Assembly (NCBI GenBank): GCA_035370245.1
Contig: DAOOVO010000008.1
Location: 1 to 64,000 of the forward strand
From: Pseudobacteroides sp035370245
GTDB lineage: Bacteria; Bacillota; Clostridia; Acetivibrionales; DSM-2933
Length of the DNA stretch: 64,000 nt
Direction: 5' to 3'
Shown here: positions 50,645 through 58,811 of the stretch, piece by piece
How the letters are laid out: the number at the start of each line of letters is the position of its first letter
How positions within the stretch are numbered: position 1 is the first letter of the stretch
Made by a program: the position numbers and the translations under genes
Notes under the pieces: model-generated
What the model was told of the DNA's origin: nothing
Databases searched by the model: none
What the model saw: the letters and a program-made list of their open reading frames with translations, nothing else

Positions 50645-53494
50645 ATGAATTACATAAGAAAAATAGTAGCATTATACACAGCCATAGCCGTATTGTTTCT
50701 TGCACCTGTAAGCTACGTTTCGGCTGAACCGACTATTATATACCAAAAGATTGAAAAGGAAAATATTACATCGGGTGCCACTTTAGAGAAGATTACAAAG
50801 TTTACAACTGCCGGTTGGCAGAGTATAAATGTTTTGAGAATTGATTTGGGTAATCCAAATATAAAAATAGATTCATTGACCAATATGGATTCGGCTATGA
50901 AGCTGACGAAGCTAAAAACGCTTGCTGAAGCCAGAGGAGCAGTGGCGGCTGTAAATTCAAGCTTCTTCAATTGGGTAGATGCGGCAAACGGACAGGGATA
51001 TGTAGACGGTACTATTATTGAGTCCGGCAAAGTAATAAGTGCCCAGTCCGGATATAACAGCACTGGGGATAATATGGCCTCAATAGCAATAGATAATGCA
51101 AATAATGTGTTTTTCGATTATTGGAAGACAAATATAAAGCTTGTGGCACCAAACGGAAAGCAGATTGATGTGGCACAATTTAACAAGCCAAGCAGAGTAG
51201 ACCATAAGGATATAATTGTGTTAGACAGAAGATGGGGTAAAATGTCTATAGGCTCATCCCAAAAGTACCCTAAGATGCTTGAAGTTGTTGTTGATGATGG
51301 AAAAATTATTGAGATCAGATCATCACAGCCTGCTGTTGAGATACCTCAAAACGGATTTGTTATAGTAACATCAGGTAGTGCAAATCTAATAACCAATAAT
51401 TTTAAATTGGGTGATGAAGTAAAGCTATCAATTAATACAACACCCGATTGGAGTTCAATATCTGTTGCAATGACAGGTAGTGCTATCCTTGTAAAAGATG
51501 GAAAGATTCCTGCTAAGTTTTCACAGAATGCAGCCGGTAAGAACCCAAGAACTGCCGTAGGTTGCACAAAAGACGGAAAGCAACTTATAATGGTTGCATT
51601 AGACGGTAGACAGAGTCATGCAGTTGGAATGGAACAGAGTGAATTGGCAAAACTCATGATTGAGCTTGGTGCATACAATGCACTGAACTTTGACGGTGGC
51701 GGTTCTACCACAATGGTAGCACGTCACCAGGGAGATAAAAATCTGTCTTTAATAAACAGTCCTTCAGATGGTGCTCAAAGGTCCGTAGCTGCAGGATTGG
51801 GAGTGTTTTCTGTTGCTCCGCCGTCCGAACTTGATGGAATTATACTTGATGCAGCAGATGGAAATGTTTTCGTAAATACATCAAGAAAAATTGATATAAT
51901 GGGATATGATAGATACTTAAATCCTATTGATGTGGATAAAAGTAAGGTTACATTCAGTGTTACGGGAGTAAAGGGAGAATTTGTCGGAAACACATTTTAT
52001 CCTAAGTCAACAGGAAAGGCTGTTATTAAAGCAACTATCGGAAATATAAGCTCCACCATTGAAGTTCAGGTTTTGGAAAGCCCTCTTTCACTCAGTTTAA
52101 ATGCAGATTCTGTAAAAGTACCGCTCAACGGCACCAAAACATTCACTATCACAGGTACCGATAAAAACGGATACACAACAACAATTAACCCGGCGGATGT
52201 CAAATGGTCTGTAAATGGAGGAATAGGAAGCTTTGTTGACGGAGTTTTTAAAGCTTCCAACTCGGGAACAGGATATGTAGATGCGTCTATTGGTAATGTG
52301 CATGCTTACTGTGCTGTAGCGGTGGCTTCCAATAAATTTACTGTTATTGATGGCTTTGAGGAGTTTAACGGCACATACATGTCAAGTCCGGACAAATTAC
52401 CGGGTTCTTACGAGATATCCAGGGAAGTTAAAAAGTCAGGATATTATTCAGGCAGACTTACTTATAATTTTTCCACCACTTTAGAGGGTACAAGAGCGGC
52501 ATATATATCCTATGCGGACAAGGAGGTAACTATAGCTCAAGGTGCTGAAAGGCTGGGTATTTGGGTTTATAACGACCATACATCATCAAACTGGCTTAGG
52601 GCAGAGTTGTATGACTCCGCGGGAAGCAAACAAATAGTTGAGTTTACAAAGGAAATGAACTGGGATGGCTGGAAATATCTTGATGTATCTCTTGCAAATA
52701 TAAAGCTGCCTGCACGTGTATCAAGGATATACATTGCACAGGTAAATCCTGTTTCCGATAAGGGGGTTATATATTTTGACAATCTTTCTACTTCGGTATC
52801 CTCCTATCCGTCCCTTGAAAATGTAAAGGTTCCCCCAAATACTGAGTTTAAGGATCCTGCAAATAAGACAGTTGCATTTAGCAAGTCATCGCAATCATTC
52901 CGAATAAGTGTATTTGGACAATCGGCAGAGCCTAAGACTATTCTCCAAAAGCTTATTACTCAAAGATTTACTCAGGCAATAAGCAAGGATATGTCTGAGA
53001 TGGCTGCTATAGTCGGTAATGGAACTCATAAAATGACCGGAAATATAAAGGTGCAAACATTGTCAACAAGCAAGAAATATAAGGCAACGGACTACAAGGG
53101 CGTAAGGATTATTCAATTGGATACATCGAAAAAAAGTCTAAGATTGAGCGATGAGAATCAATGGAAATGGTTTTTGGATAAATTAAATTCTTTTAAAGGT
53201 GATAATGTACTTATTTTCATGTCCGATTCACCGAAGAATTTTACAGACAAAATGGAAGGCAATCTGTTTAGGGATATTCTTTCAGAATACAGTAAAACTA
53301 AAGGCAAAAATGTTTGGGTGGTATATAAAAACGTCACAAATTCAACTGTAACGGAAAATGGAGTTAAGTATTTCTCCACAGTAGGATATGACATAGCAGG
53401 ATTAAACTCATCCAATGCGGCATCTAAAGCAAAATACCTATTAATAACTGTAAACGGCAAAGAAATGAGCTATGAATTTAAACCATCGGTTTAG
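50645..53494 (+). CDS. Secreted phosphodiester glycosidase-family protein with Ig-like and carbohydrate-binding-like domains
   Basis: A 949-residue exported protein. The ATG at 50645 is 7 bases after GGAG. The signal peptide ends at about residue 28 (SYVSAE). A NAGPA-type phosphodiester glycosidase domain spans about 75-335, with 'AVNSSFFNW', 'NPRTAVGCTKDG' and 'NALNFDGGGSTTMVA' giving the Asp-Gly-Gly-Gly-Ser motif. Two Big_2-type Ig-like domains follow (about 345-515), then a jelly-roll domain like a carbohydrate-binding module (about 525-680). The last 200 residues resemble a phosphoesterase fold without a clear metal site. It probably acts on cell-wall or exopolysaccharide. It begins 20 bases after the TtcA-like gene. 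Confidence 0.85.
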   Translation: MNYIRKIVALYTAIAVLFLAPVSYVSAEPTIIYQKIEKENITSGATLEKITKFTTAGWQSINVLRIDLGNPNIKIDSLTNMDSAMKLTKLKTLAEARGAVAAVNSSFFNWVDAANGQGYVDGTIIESGKVISAQSGYNSTGDNMASIAIDNANNVFFDYWKTNIKLVAPNGKQIDVAQFNKPSRVDHKDIIVLDRRWGKMSIGSSQKYPKMLEVVVDDGKIIEIRSSQPAVEIPQNGFVIVTSGSANLITNNFKLGDEVKLSINTTPDWSSISVAMTGSAILVKDGKIPAKFSQNAAGKNPRTAVGCTKDGKQLIMVALDGRQSHAVGMEQSELAKLMIELGAYNALNFDGGGSTTMVARHQGDKNLSLINSPSDGAQRSVAAGLGVFSVAPPSELDGIILDAADGNVFVNTSRKIDIMGYDRYLNPIDVDKSKVTFSVTGVKGEFVGNTFYPKSTGKAVIKATIGNISSTIEVQVLESPLSLSLNADSVKVPLNGTKTFTITGTDKNGYTTTINPADVKWSVNGGIGSFVDGVFKASNSGTGYVDASIGNVHAYCAVAVASNKFTVIDGFEEFNGTYMSSPDKLPGSYEISREVKKSGYYSGRLTYNFSTTLEGTRAAYISYADKEVTIAQGAERLGIWVYNDHTSSNWLRAELYDSAGSKQIVEFTKEMNWDGWKYLDVSLANIKLPARVSRIYIAQVNPVSDKGVIYFDNLSTSVSSYPSLENVKVPPNTEFKDPANKTVAFSKSSQSFRISVFGQSAEPKTILQKLITQRFTQAISKDMSEMAAIVGNGTHKMTGNIKVQTLSTSKKYKATDYKGVRIIQLDTSKKSLRLSDENQWKWFLDKLNSFKGDNVLIFMSDSPKNFTDKMEGNLFRDILSEYSKTKGKNVWVVYKNVTNSTVTENGVKYFSTVGYDIAGLNSSNAASKAKYLLITVNGKEMSYEFKPSV

Positions 53495-53518
53495 AAATAT
53501 ACAGCAGTATAGAGGAAA

Positions 53519-53562
53519 AAGCAAACACTATCTTGGCATTCCCAAGATAGTGTTTGCTTTAT
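53519..53562 (+). terminator. Strong intrinsic terminator
   Basis: An 18-bp perfect stem AAGCAAACACTATCTTGG/CCAAGATAGTGTTTGCTT with a 5-base loop, followed by TATTATA. Confidence 0.88.
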
Positions 53563-53635
53563 TATAGAAACATATTATATAATATTGGTATGTTGATTTT
53601 ATATTGATGGTCTAGGTTAATGGGCAGAGGCAGCT

Positions 53636-54268
53636 ATGATAAAGAATATTATTTTTGATTTTGACGGTACAATAGTAGACAGCAAGCATGTTAATATGAA
53701 TTTGTACAATGAAATTGCGAAAAAAAACAAGTTTAAACCCATAACTGAGCATGATCTGGAGCATTTAAGCAGGCTTTCATATAAAGATAAGATAAAATAT
53801 TTGGGCATACCCTTTTATAAAATACAGGCACTTATAACCGGGGTGCTTAAAAGCTATAAGAGCCATTTGAATAGCATTGAATTGATTGAAGGTATGAAGG
53901 AAGTACTTTACAAGCTGAAGGAGAGAAATGTTTGTCTTAGTGTGATTTCTTCCAACTCCGAAAGCAATATAAGAGAATACTTTCAAAATTCGGGCATAGA
54001 TGTTTTTGATGATATCCACTCTTCAAAAGGCCTTTTTGGCAAGGACGTTTCCATATCAAGGTACATAAGTAAGTCCGGAATGGATAAGAGTGAGACATTA
54101 TATGTTGGTGATGAGGTCAGAGATATTGAAGCGTGCAAAAAGTGTTCCGTTAAAATAATAGCTGTGACCTGGGGATATGATATAGCGGATGTATTAAAGC
54201 TTAATAATCCGGATTTTATTGCAAATAATCCAAATGAAATATTGGATATATATGATAGTATCACATAA
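53636..54268 (+). CDS. HAD-superfamily phosphatase (phosphoglycolate phosphatase-like)
   Basis: A 210-residue soluble hydrolase. Motif I is DFDGTIVDS with the nucleophile Asp10, then a helical cap (about 15-85), motif II in SVISSNS, a Lys, and motif IV in YVGDEVRDIEACK. The class (PF13419) removes phosphate from small metabolites; the substrate is not defined by the sequence. GAGG lies 5-6 bases before the ATG. Confidence 0.85.
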   Translation: MIKNIIFDFDGTIVDSKHVNMNLYNEIAKKNKFKPITEHDLEHLSRLSYKDKIKYLGIPFYKIQALITGVLKSYKSHLNSIELIEGMKEVLYKLKERNVCLSVISSNSESNIREYFQNSGIDVFDDIHSSKGLFGKDVSISRYISKSGMDKSETLYVGDEVRDIEACKKCSVKIIAVTWGYDIADVLKLNNPDFIANNPNEILDIYDSIT

Positions 54269-54338
54269 AAAATACCTCAATAATGTATTTAATATAAATG
54301 CCTTTATTGATGTACAAACATGATGAAAGAGGTAGGAT

Positions 54339-54875
54339 ATGGTAAAAGTTAAAAGTGTAAAAAAGTCAAAAACCAATGGGTCCGGTGCAAAAAGACCGCC
54401 AGTGGCAGCAGTTGTAATCAGTGTCTTATTTGTAATTATTGTTGCAGGCATAATAGTTGCAGGTGTTTTAAGCCTTCAAAACAAAGCTGTGAATAAAGAG
54501 TTGATTGATGAGAAGTTGACAGAAATGGAAGGGCTTATTGATCAAAACAAGTTGGAAGAAGCTAAAAAGGTCGGCAATGAAATTCTTGCAATGAAAATTG
54601 ATGATGAATCAAAGATTAGCGTATATTGGGAAATGGCCATATGTGAAAGCTATCAAGGTAATTTTGGTACAGCTATCGATTATGCAAACAAAATATCATC
54701 GATAGATGTCTCTTCAGGACACTTTATGCTTGGACTTATATATACCGATATGAAGAGATATGATCAGGCCATAAATGAGTTTACAGCATCAGGTCAAACA
54801 GGAGCCATATATAAAGAGGAGGCAGACAGGCGAATTGAGGAGCTTAGAAAGCTTTTAGGCAGTACAAATCAGTAA
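54339..54875 (+). CDS. Single-pass membrane protein with TPR-like repeats
   Basis: A 178-residue protein. A basic Lys/Ser-rich N-terminus precedes one membrane helix (about 24-46, VAAVVISVLFVIIVAGIIVAG). The outside part has TPR-like helix pairs, e.g. 'YWEMAICESYQGNFGTAIDYAN' and 'HFMLGLIYTDMKRYDQAINEF'. It may be a scaffold for other surface or division proteins. GAAAGAGG precedes the ATG. Alone between two terminators with the HAD gene. Confidence 0.72.
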   Translation: MVKVKSVKKSKTNGSGAKRPPVAAVVISVLFVIIVAGIIVAGVLSLQNKAVNKELIDEKLTEMEGLIDQNKLEEAKKVGNEILAMKIDDESKISVYWEMAICESYQGNFGTAIDYANKISSIDVSSGHFMLGLIYTDMKRYDQAINEFTASGQTGAIYKEEADRRIEELRKLLGSTNQ

Positions 54876-54925
54876 AAGTTTTATGATTATAAATATTCTA
54901 TAATTATAAAGTTTCTATGATTATT

Positions 54926-54962
54926 AAAAAGTGACTTTGCACAAGAGACAAAGTCACTTTTT
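54926..54962. terminator. Bidirectional terminator before pcrA
   Basis: A 14-bp stem AAAAAGTGACTTTG/CAAAGTCACTTTTT with a 9-base loop. Confidence 0.87.
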
Positions 54963-54971
54963 AATTAAGCA

Positions 54972-57368
54972 TCAGCTTATTTTTGTGAGATTGGCAAATG
55001 CAGCCATAAGCCTTTTCATACCGACACCTTTAAAGTGTATTTCAAGCTTGAAATCGTCTTTTTCCTTTTCTACTCTGGTTATGATACCTATGCCGAACTT
55101 TTTATGTTCAACCTTGTCTCCAATATTGAATACCGAATTGGAGGCAGTAGAATCCTTTTGAATATTATTGATTTGCCTTGGAAAAGCCGAATTACCCTTA
55201 TTGTCTGAAATACCGGTTTTCAAGCTGGAATCCGATTTGAATGATGGCCTTCCATATACTTCTATAAGCTCTGAAGGAATTTCGTTCAAAAATCTGGATG
55301 CTTTGTTATAAGTTGTATTTCCGAACAATGTACGGCTGAAGGTGCTTGTCATATAAAGCCACTTTTTAGACCTGGTTATTCCCACATAGCAAAGCCTTCG
55401 TTCTTCTTCTAACTCGGTTTCATTTGTAATGGCACGATAGCCGGGGAATATACCCTCTTCCATTCCTACAAGAAAAACAGCAGGGAACTCAAGGCCCTTT
55501 GCACTGTGAAGAGTCATAAGTACAACATTGTTTTGCTCCTCTTCAAGCTTGTCTATATCGGCAACTAGAGAAATAGCAGAGAGATAGGATTCAAGGCTCT
55601 TGTCCTCTTCTCTTTGTTCAAATTCAATAGCACCCGATATGAGCTCCTGTATGTTTTCCATTCTTGTCTGGGCTTCCACTGTATTTTCAGCTTTCAATTC
55701 ATCCATAATACCCGACTGCTTTATGACTTCTTCTATGAGCTTTGAAACAGTTAATTCGTCCTTTAATGCCCTAAATTGGTTAATAAGGCTAACAAAACCT
55801 TCCAGCTTGGCAGCGGCTCTTTGAAGTTCGGGAATGCTTGAAGCAGAATCAATCAGGCTGAAAATACTGCAGTTTCTCTGAATTGAGAGCTCTTCCGCTC
55901 TGTCTACAGTGGTATTTCCTATACCTCTTTTAGGCACATTTATAATTCTTTTAAGACTTATGTTGTCCGAAGGATTTTGAATGACCCTTAAGTATGCAAG
56001 TATATCCTTTATTTCTTTTCTGTCATAGAACCTCAAGCCCCCAAAGATCTTATAGGGTATGGATTCACGCATGAGCATTTCTTCTAAGATACGCGATTGG
56101 GCATTTACTCTGTAAAGTATTGCAAAATCTCTATAATTAACATTTTCAAATGTTGTAAGCCTTTTAATTTCAGAAGCTACAAAAGCAGCCTCCTGATACT
56201 CGTTTGAGCCTTGATAATATTGAATTTTAGGCCCTTGTTTTTTTTCGGTCCAAAGGCTTTTGTTCTTTCTGCCTGTATTGTTTTTTATTACATTATTTGC
56301 CGCATCAAGTATTAACTGGGTTGATCTGTAGTTTTGCTCGAGTTTTATGGTTTTGCAGTCTTTAAACTCCTTTTCAAAGTCAAGTATATTTCTGATGTTA
56401 GCACCTCTCCAGCCGTAAATTGACTGATCATCATCTCCTACTACGCATAGATTCCTGTTTTCTTGTGCCAAAAGGCTTATTAATGTGTATTGTGCAGTAT
56501 TTGTATCCTGATACTCATCTACCAGGATATATCTGAATTTTTTCTGGTAATAATCCAGAACATCTTCATGCTCTACAAAAAGCTTGATTGTAGTAATTAT
56601 TATGTCATCAAAGTCAAGAGCATTGTTTTGAAAAAGCTTTTTCTGATAAAGCTCATAGATTGAAGCTACTTTACTCATTCTAAAGTCAGACTGATACATC
56701 TTGCTGTAGGTTCTGCTGTCAATTAGCTCGTCCTTTGCCCTTCCAATGGCATCAAGCATTGCCTTTGGAGGAAAGTTCTTGTCGTTGAGGTTCAGTTCCT
56801 TAAGGCAGTCCTTTATAACAGTTAATTGATCATCGGTATCATAAACTACAAAGCTGTTGTCATATCCCAGCTTATTTATATATCTTCTAAGTATTCTGAT
56901 ACATGTAGAATGAAATGTTCCTATCCACATGCCTTCAGCCATGGAACCCATGAGCCTTTCAATTCTTTCCCTCATTTCCCTGGCAGCCTTATTGGTAAAT
57001 GTAATAGCCAATATGCTTGCAGGATGCACTGTTCGTCCCCTTAAAACTCTGACGGTATCCTCGGATAGTTCGGCTTTTTGGTTGGGAGGCAGGGTATTTA
57101 CAATGCTTCGAAGCATGTCAATGTCATCATCTACTGCATATGCAGGTATGCGATCACTTTTATATGAATCTCCAAACCTTATCATATGTGCAATTCTATT
57201 GACAAGAACAGTTGTCTTTCCTGAACCGGCACCGGCTAAAATTAGAACCGGACCGTTTATTGTAAAAACTGCTTCTCTCTGTTTATCGTTCAAATTAATA
57301 TACTGGGACTCAATTAGCTTGTCCCTTAATTCTGCAAATTCCTTTATGTTATTCTCACCGGATATCAT
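54972..57368 (-). CDS. pcrA: UvrD/PcrA-family DNA helicase
   Basis: A 798-residue superfamily 1A 3'-5' helicase for repair and rolling-circle replication. Motifs: LNDKQREAV (Q), AGAGSGKTT (45-53, motif I), 'FTNKAAREM' (Ia), 'LVDEYQDTN' (II), 'VVGDDDQSIYGWRGA' (III), 'LEQNYRST' (IV), 'TLHSAKGLEF' (V) and 'RRLCYVGITRSK' (VI). The C-terminus has the Tudor-like 'GDKVEHKKFGIGIIT' that binds RNA polymerase in PcrA. An insertion of about 35 residues after motif I ('YKSDRIPAYAVDDDIDMLRS') is longer than in B. subtilis PcrA. AAGGTG is 8 bases before the ATG. Confidence 0.92.
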   Translation of the reverse strand: MISGENNIKEFAELRDKLIESQYINLNDKQREAVFTINGPVLILAGAGSGKTTVLVNRIAHMIRFGDSYKSDRIPAYAVDDDIDMLRSIVNTLPPNQKAELSEDTVRVLRGRTVHPASILAITFTNKAAREMRERIERLMGSMAEGMWIGTFHSTCIRILRRYINKLGYDNSFVVYDTDDQLTVIKDCLKELNLNDKNFPPKAMLDAIGRAKDELIDSRTYSKMYQSDFRMSKVASIYELYQKKLFQNNALDFDDIIITTIKLFVEHEDVLDYYQKKFRYILVDEYQDTNTAQYTLISLLAQENRNLCVVGDDDQSIYGWRGANIRNILDFEKEFKDCKTIKLEQNYRSTQLILDAANNVIKNNTGRKNKSLWTEKKQGPKIQYYQGSNEYQEAAFVASEIKRLTTFENVNYRDFAILYRVNAQSRILEEMLMRESIPYKIFGGLRFYDRKEIKDILAYLRVIQNPSDNISLKRIINVPKRGIGNTTVDRAEELSIQRNCSIFSLIDSASSIPELQRAAAKLEGFVSLINQFRALKDELTVSKLIEEVIKQSGIMDELKAENTVEAQTRMENIQELISGAIEFEQREEDKSLESYLSAISLVADIDKLEEEQNNVVLMTLHSAKGLEFPAVFLVGMEEGIFPGYRAITNETELEEERRLCYVGITRSKKWLYMTSTFSRTLFGNTTYNKASRFLNEIPSELIEVYGRPSFKSDSSLKTGISDNKGNSAFPRQINNIQKDSTASNSVFNIGDKVEHKKFGIGIITRVEKEKDDFKLEIHFKGVGMKRLMAAFANLTKIS

Positions 57369-57446
57369 TAATTAATCACCTTCGCAATAATTGGATTTAT
57401 CAAAATGGATAACTTATTTAGTATAACATAGTTTTTATTCTTCTTA

Positions 57447-57488
57447 AAGCAAAAAAGCTGCATAGTCAATACGCAGCTTTTTTGCTTT
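57447..57488 (-). terminator. Terminator behind hpf
   Basis: A 16-bp stem AAAGCAAAAAAGCTGC/GCAGCTTTTTTGCTTT. It lies between pcrA and hpf (both minus strand) and so ends the hpf transcript; it reads equally on both strands. Confidence 0.8.
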
Positions 57489-57562
57489 TAAATCATTGAT
57501 TATTCACAATTTTAAGTATTATTAAATAGTTACCCTGATAAAATTAAATAATAATATATAGA

Positions 57563-58093
57563 TTAAGACTCGGGTTCAATTAAGCCATAATCTCCATCTT
57601 TTCTTTTATAAACCAAATTAACCTGATTTGTTTCTGAGTTTGAAAACATAAAAAACTGATGACCTAAAAGATTCATTTGCAGTATTGCTTCTTCAACTGT
57701 CATAGGCTTTATTGCAAATTTCTTTGAGCGTACTACTCTAAAATCATTCTCTTCGTCAATATCAGAAAAGGATGAAACATCTTCAGCTTTTATGGCTTCA
57801 GCTTTGAGCTTCTTTTCAAGCCTAGTTTTATTTTTAATTATTTGTCTTTCAATTACATCCACAACTTTATCTATAGAAGTATACATATCGCCGGTTGATT
57901 CCTCAGCCCTTAAAATAAGGCCATTGGACGATATGGTAACTTCAAGGATATGTCTCATTTTTTCCACACTCATTGTAGCTTTAACTTCTGTATTGGGATG
58001 GAAGAACTTTTCAAGCCTTCCGATTTTTTTAATCACCATTTCCTTTAGTGCAGGAGTAACTTCAATATTTTTTCCACTAATGATAAATTTCAT
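57563..58093 (-). CDS. hpf: Long-form ribosome hibernation promoting factor
   Basis: A 176-residue protein that joins 70S ribosomes into inactive 100S dimers. The N-terminal S30AE domain (about 1-100) starts MKFIISGKNIEVTPAL; the C-terminal dimer domain (about 120-175) has 'VVRSKKFAIKPMTVEEAILQMNLLGHQFFMFSN' in family wording. The start at 58093 is chosen by family length; an ATG 6 bases earlier is the alternative, and GAAAGGGG is ahead of both. Confidence 0.92.
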   Translation of the reverse strand: MKFIISGKNIEVTPALKEMVIKKIGRLEKFFHPNTEVKATMSVEKMRHILEVTISSNGLILRAEESTGDMYTSIDKVVDVIERQIIKNKTRLEKKLKAEAIKAEDVSSFSDIDEENDFRVVRSKKFAIKPMTVEEAILQMNLLGHQFFMFSNSETNQVNLVYKRKDGDYGLIEPES

Positions 58094-58452
58094 AAACATG
58101 CAGCCCCTTTCATACTTTCTTAGTGGGTTTTATGACATATCTACAATAAATGCTTCGTATAATATTATATAGATTACCAATTTTCGCTGATTTTAAACAG
58201 AAGATATGTCCAAATTTTTGATAGCTTGAAAGCTATAAGATTAAATGAATTTTTCGACTCCCCCTTTGATGTAAATACTTATTATTTTTTAGAAATAATC
58301 GTATTGGCTAAATTAATGCCATACAATAGTATTCTACATATACTTAATTAAATCCTTCTACTAAAGAATTAAACACTAAAAATTAATTTTAAGTCACTTT
58401 ATACTTTTTGTTTTTCAAAAAATTACCATGAATTTTGTTCATGTTAAGAAAG

Positions 58453-58677
58453 TTATCCACATTTTCACCATGGTAATTAAATCCAAGCTGCAAATGACTA
58501 TTGACATTTTCATAATAGGGCTATAGTTCCCACCCCAGAGGGGTTATAGGTTTGCCAATAAATGGTGAGGGAATCGCACTTTATCCCACAAAACATTTGT
58601 TTTTTGTGTGAAAAAGCTGTGGATAATGTGAATAAATCTGTGAATAACTTAAATAGGCTTGTTTTACCTGTGGATAA
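58453..58677. promoter_or_regulatory. Cluster of five DnaA boxes
   Basis: Matches to TTATNCACA: TTATCCACA at 58453-58461 (plus), and on the minus strand at 58618-58626 (TTATCCACA), 58627-58635 (TTATTCACA), 58639-58647 (TTATTCACA) and 58669-58677 (TTATCCACA). Four lie in 60 bases and in one orientation, two of them directly abutting. AT-rich DNA follows (58690-58800). The gap 58100-58811 holds no coding frame. dnaA, dnaN or rpmH are not in the window, so this is a DnaA-binding cluster of an unknown role and not a proven origin. Confidence 0.75.
58521..58573 (+). other. Nested hairpin structure beside the DnaA boxes
   Basis: CTATA (58521-58525) pairs with TATAG (58545-58549) around CCCC-AGA-GGGG (33-43 of the line at 58501). 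TTCCCACC (58527-58534) can instead pair with GGTGAGGGAA (58564-58573). These mutually exclusive folds could be RNA switching or a DNA cruciform. No known motif recognised. Confidence 0.35.
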
Positions 58678-58811
58678 GTGGGGGGTAAAATTTAATGCCA
58701 AAATTTTTAAGTATTGAACAATTTTATCTAGTAATTAGAAAATTATAGTTTTAAAACCTGAATATGGCATAACGAAAAAATAAAAAAATAGATTAAGCAT
58801 GGAGGTCTAAA

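Noticed and set aside
58453..58677. Calling the DnaA-box cluster the chromosomal origin
   Set aside because: No dnaA, dnaN, recF, gyrB or rpmH lies in the window and I cannot compute GC skew. The boxes are reported only as a DnaA-binding cluster.
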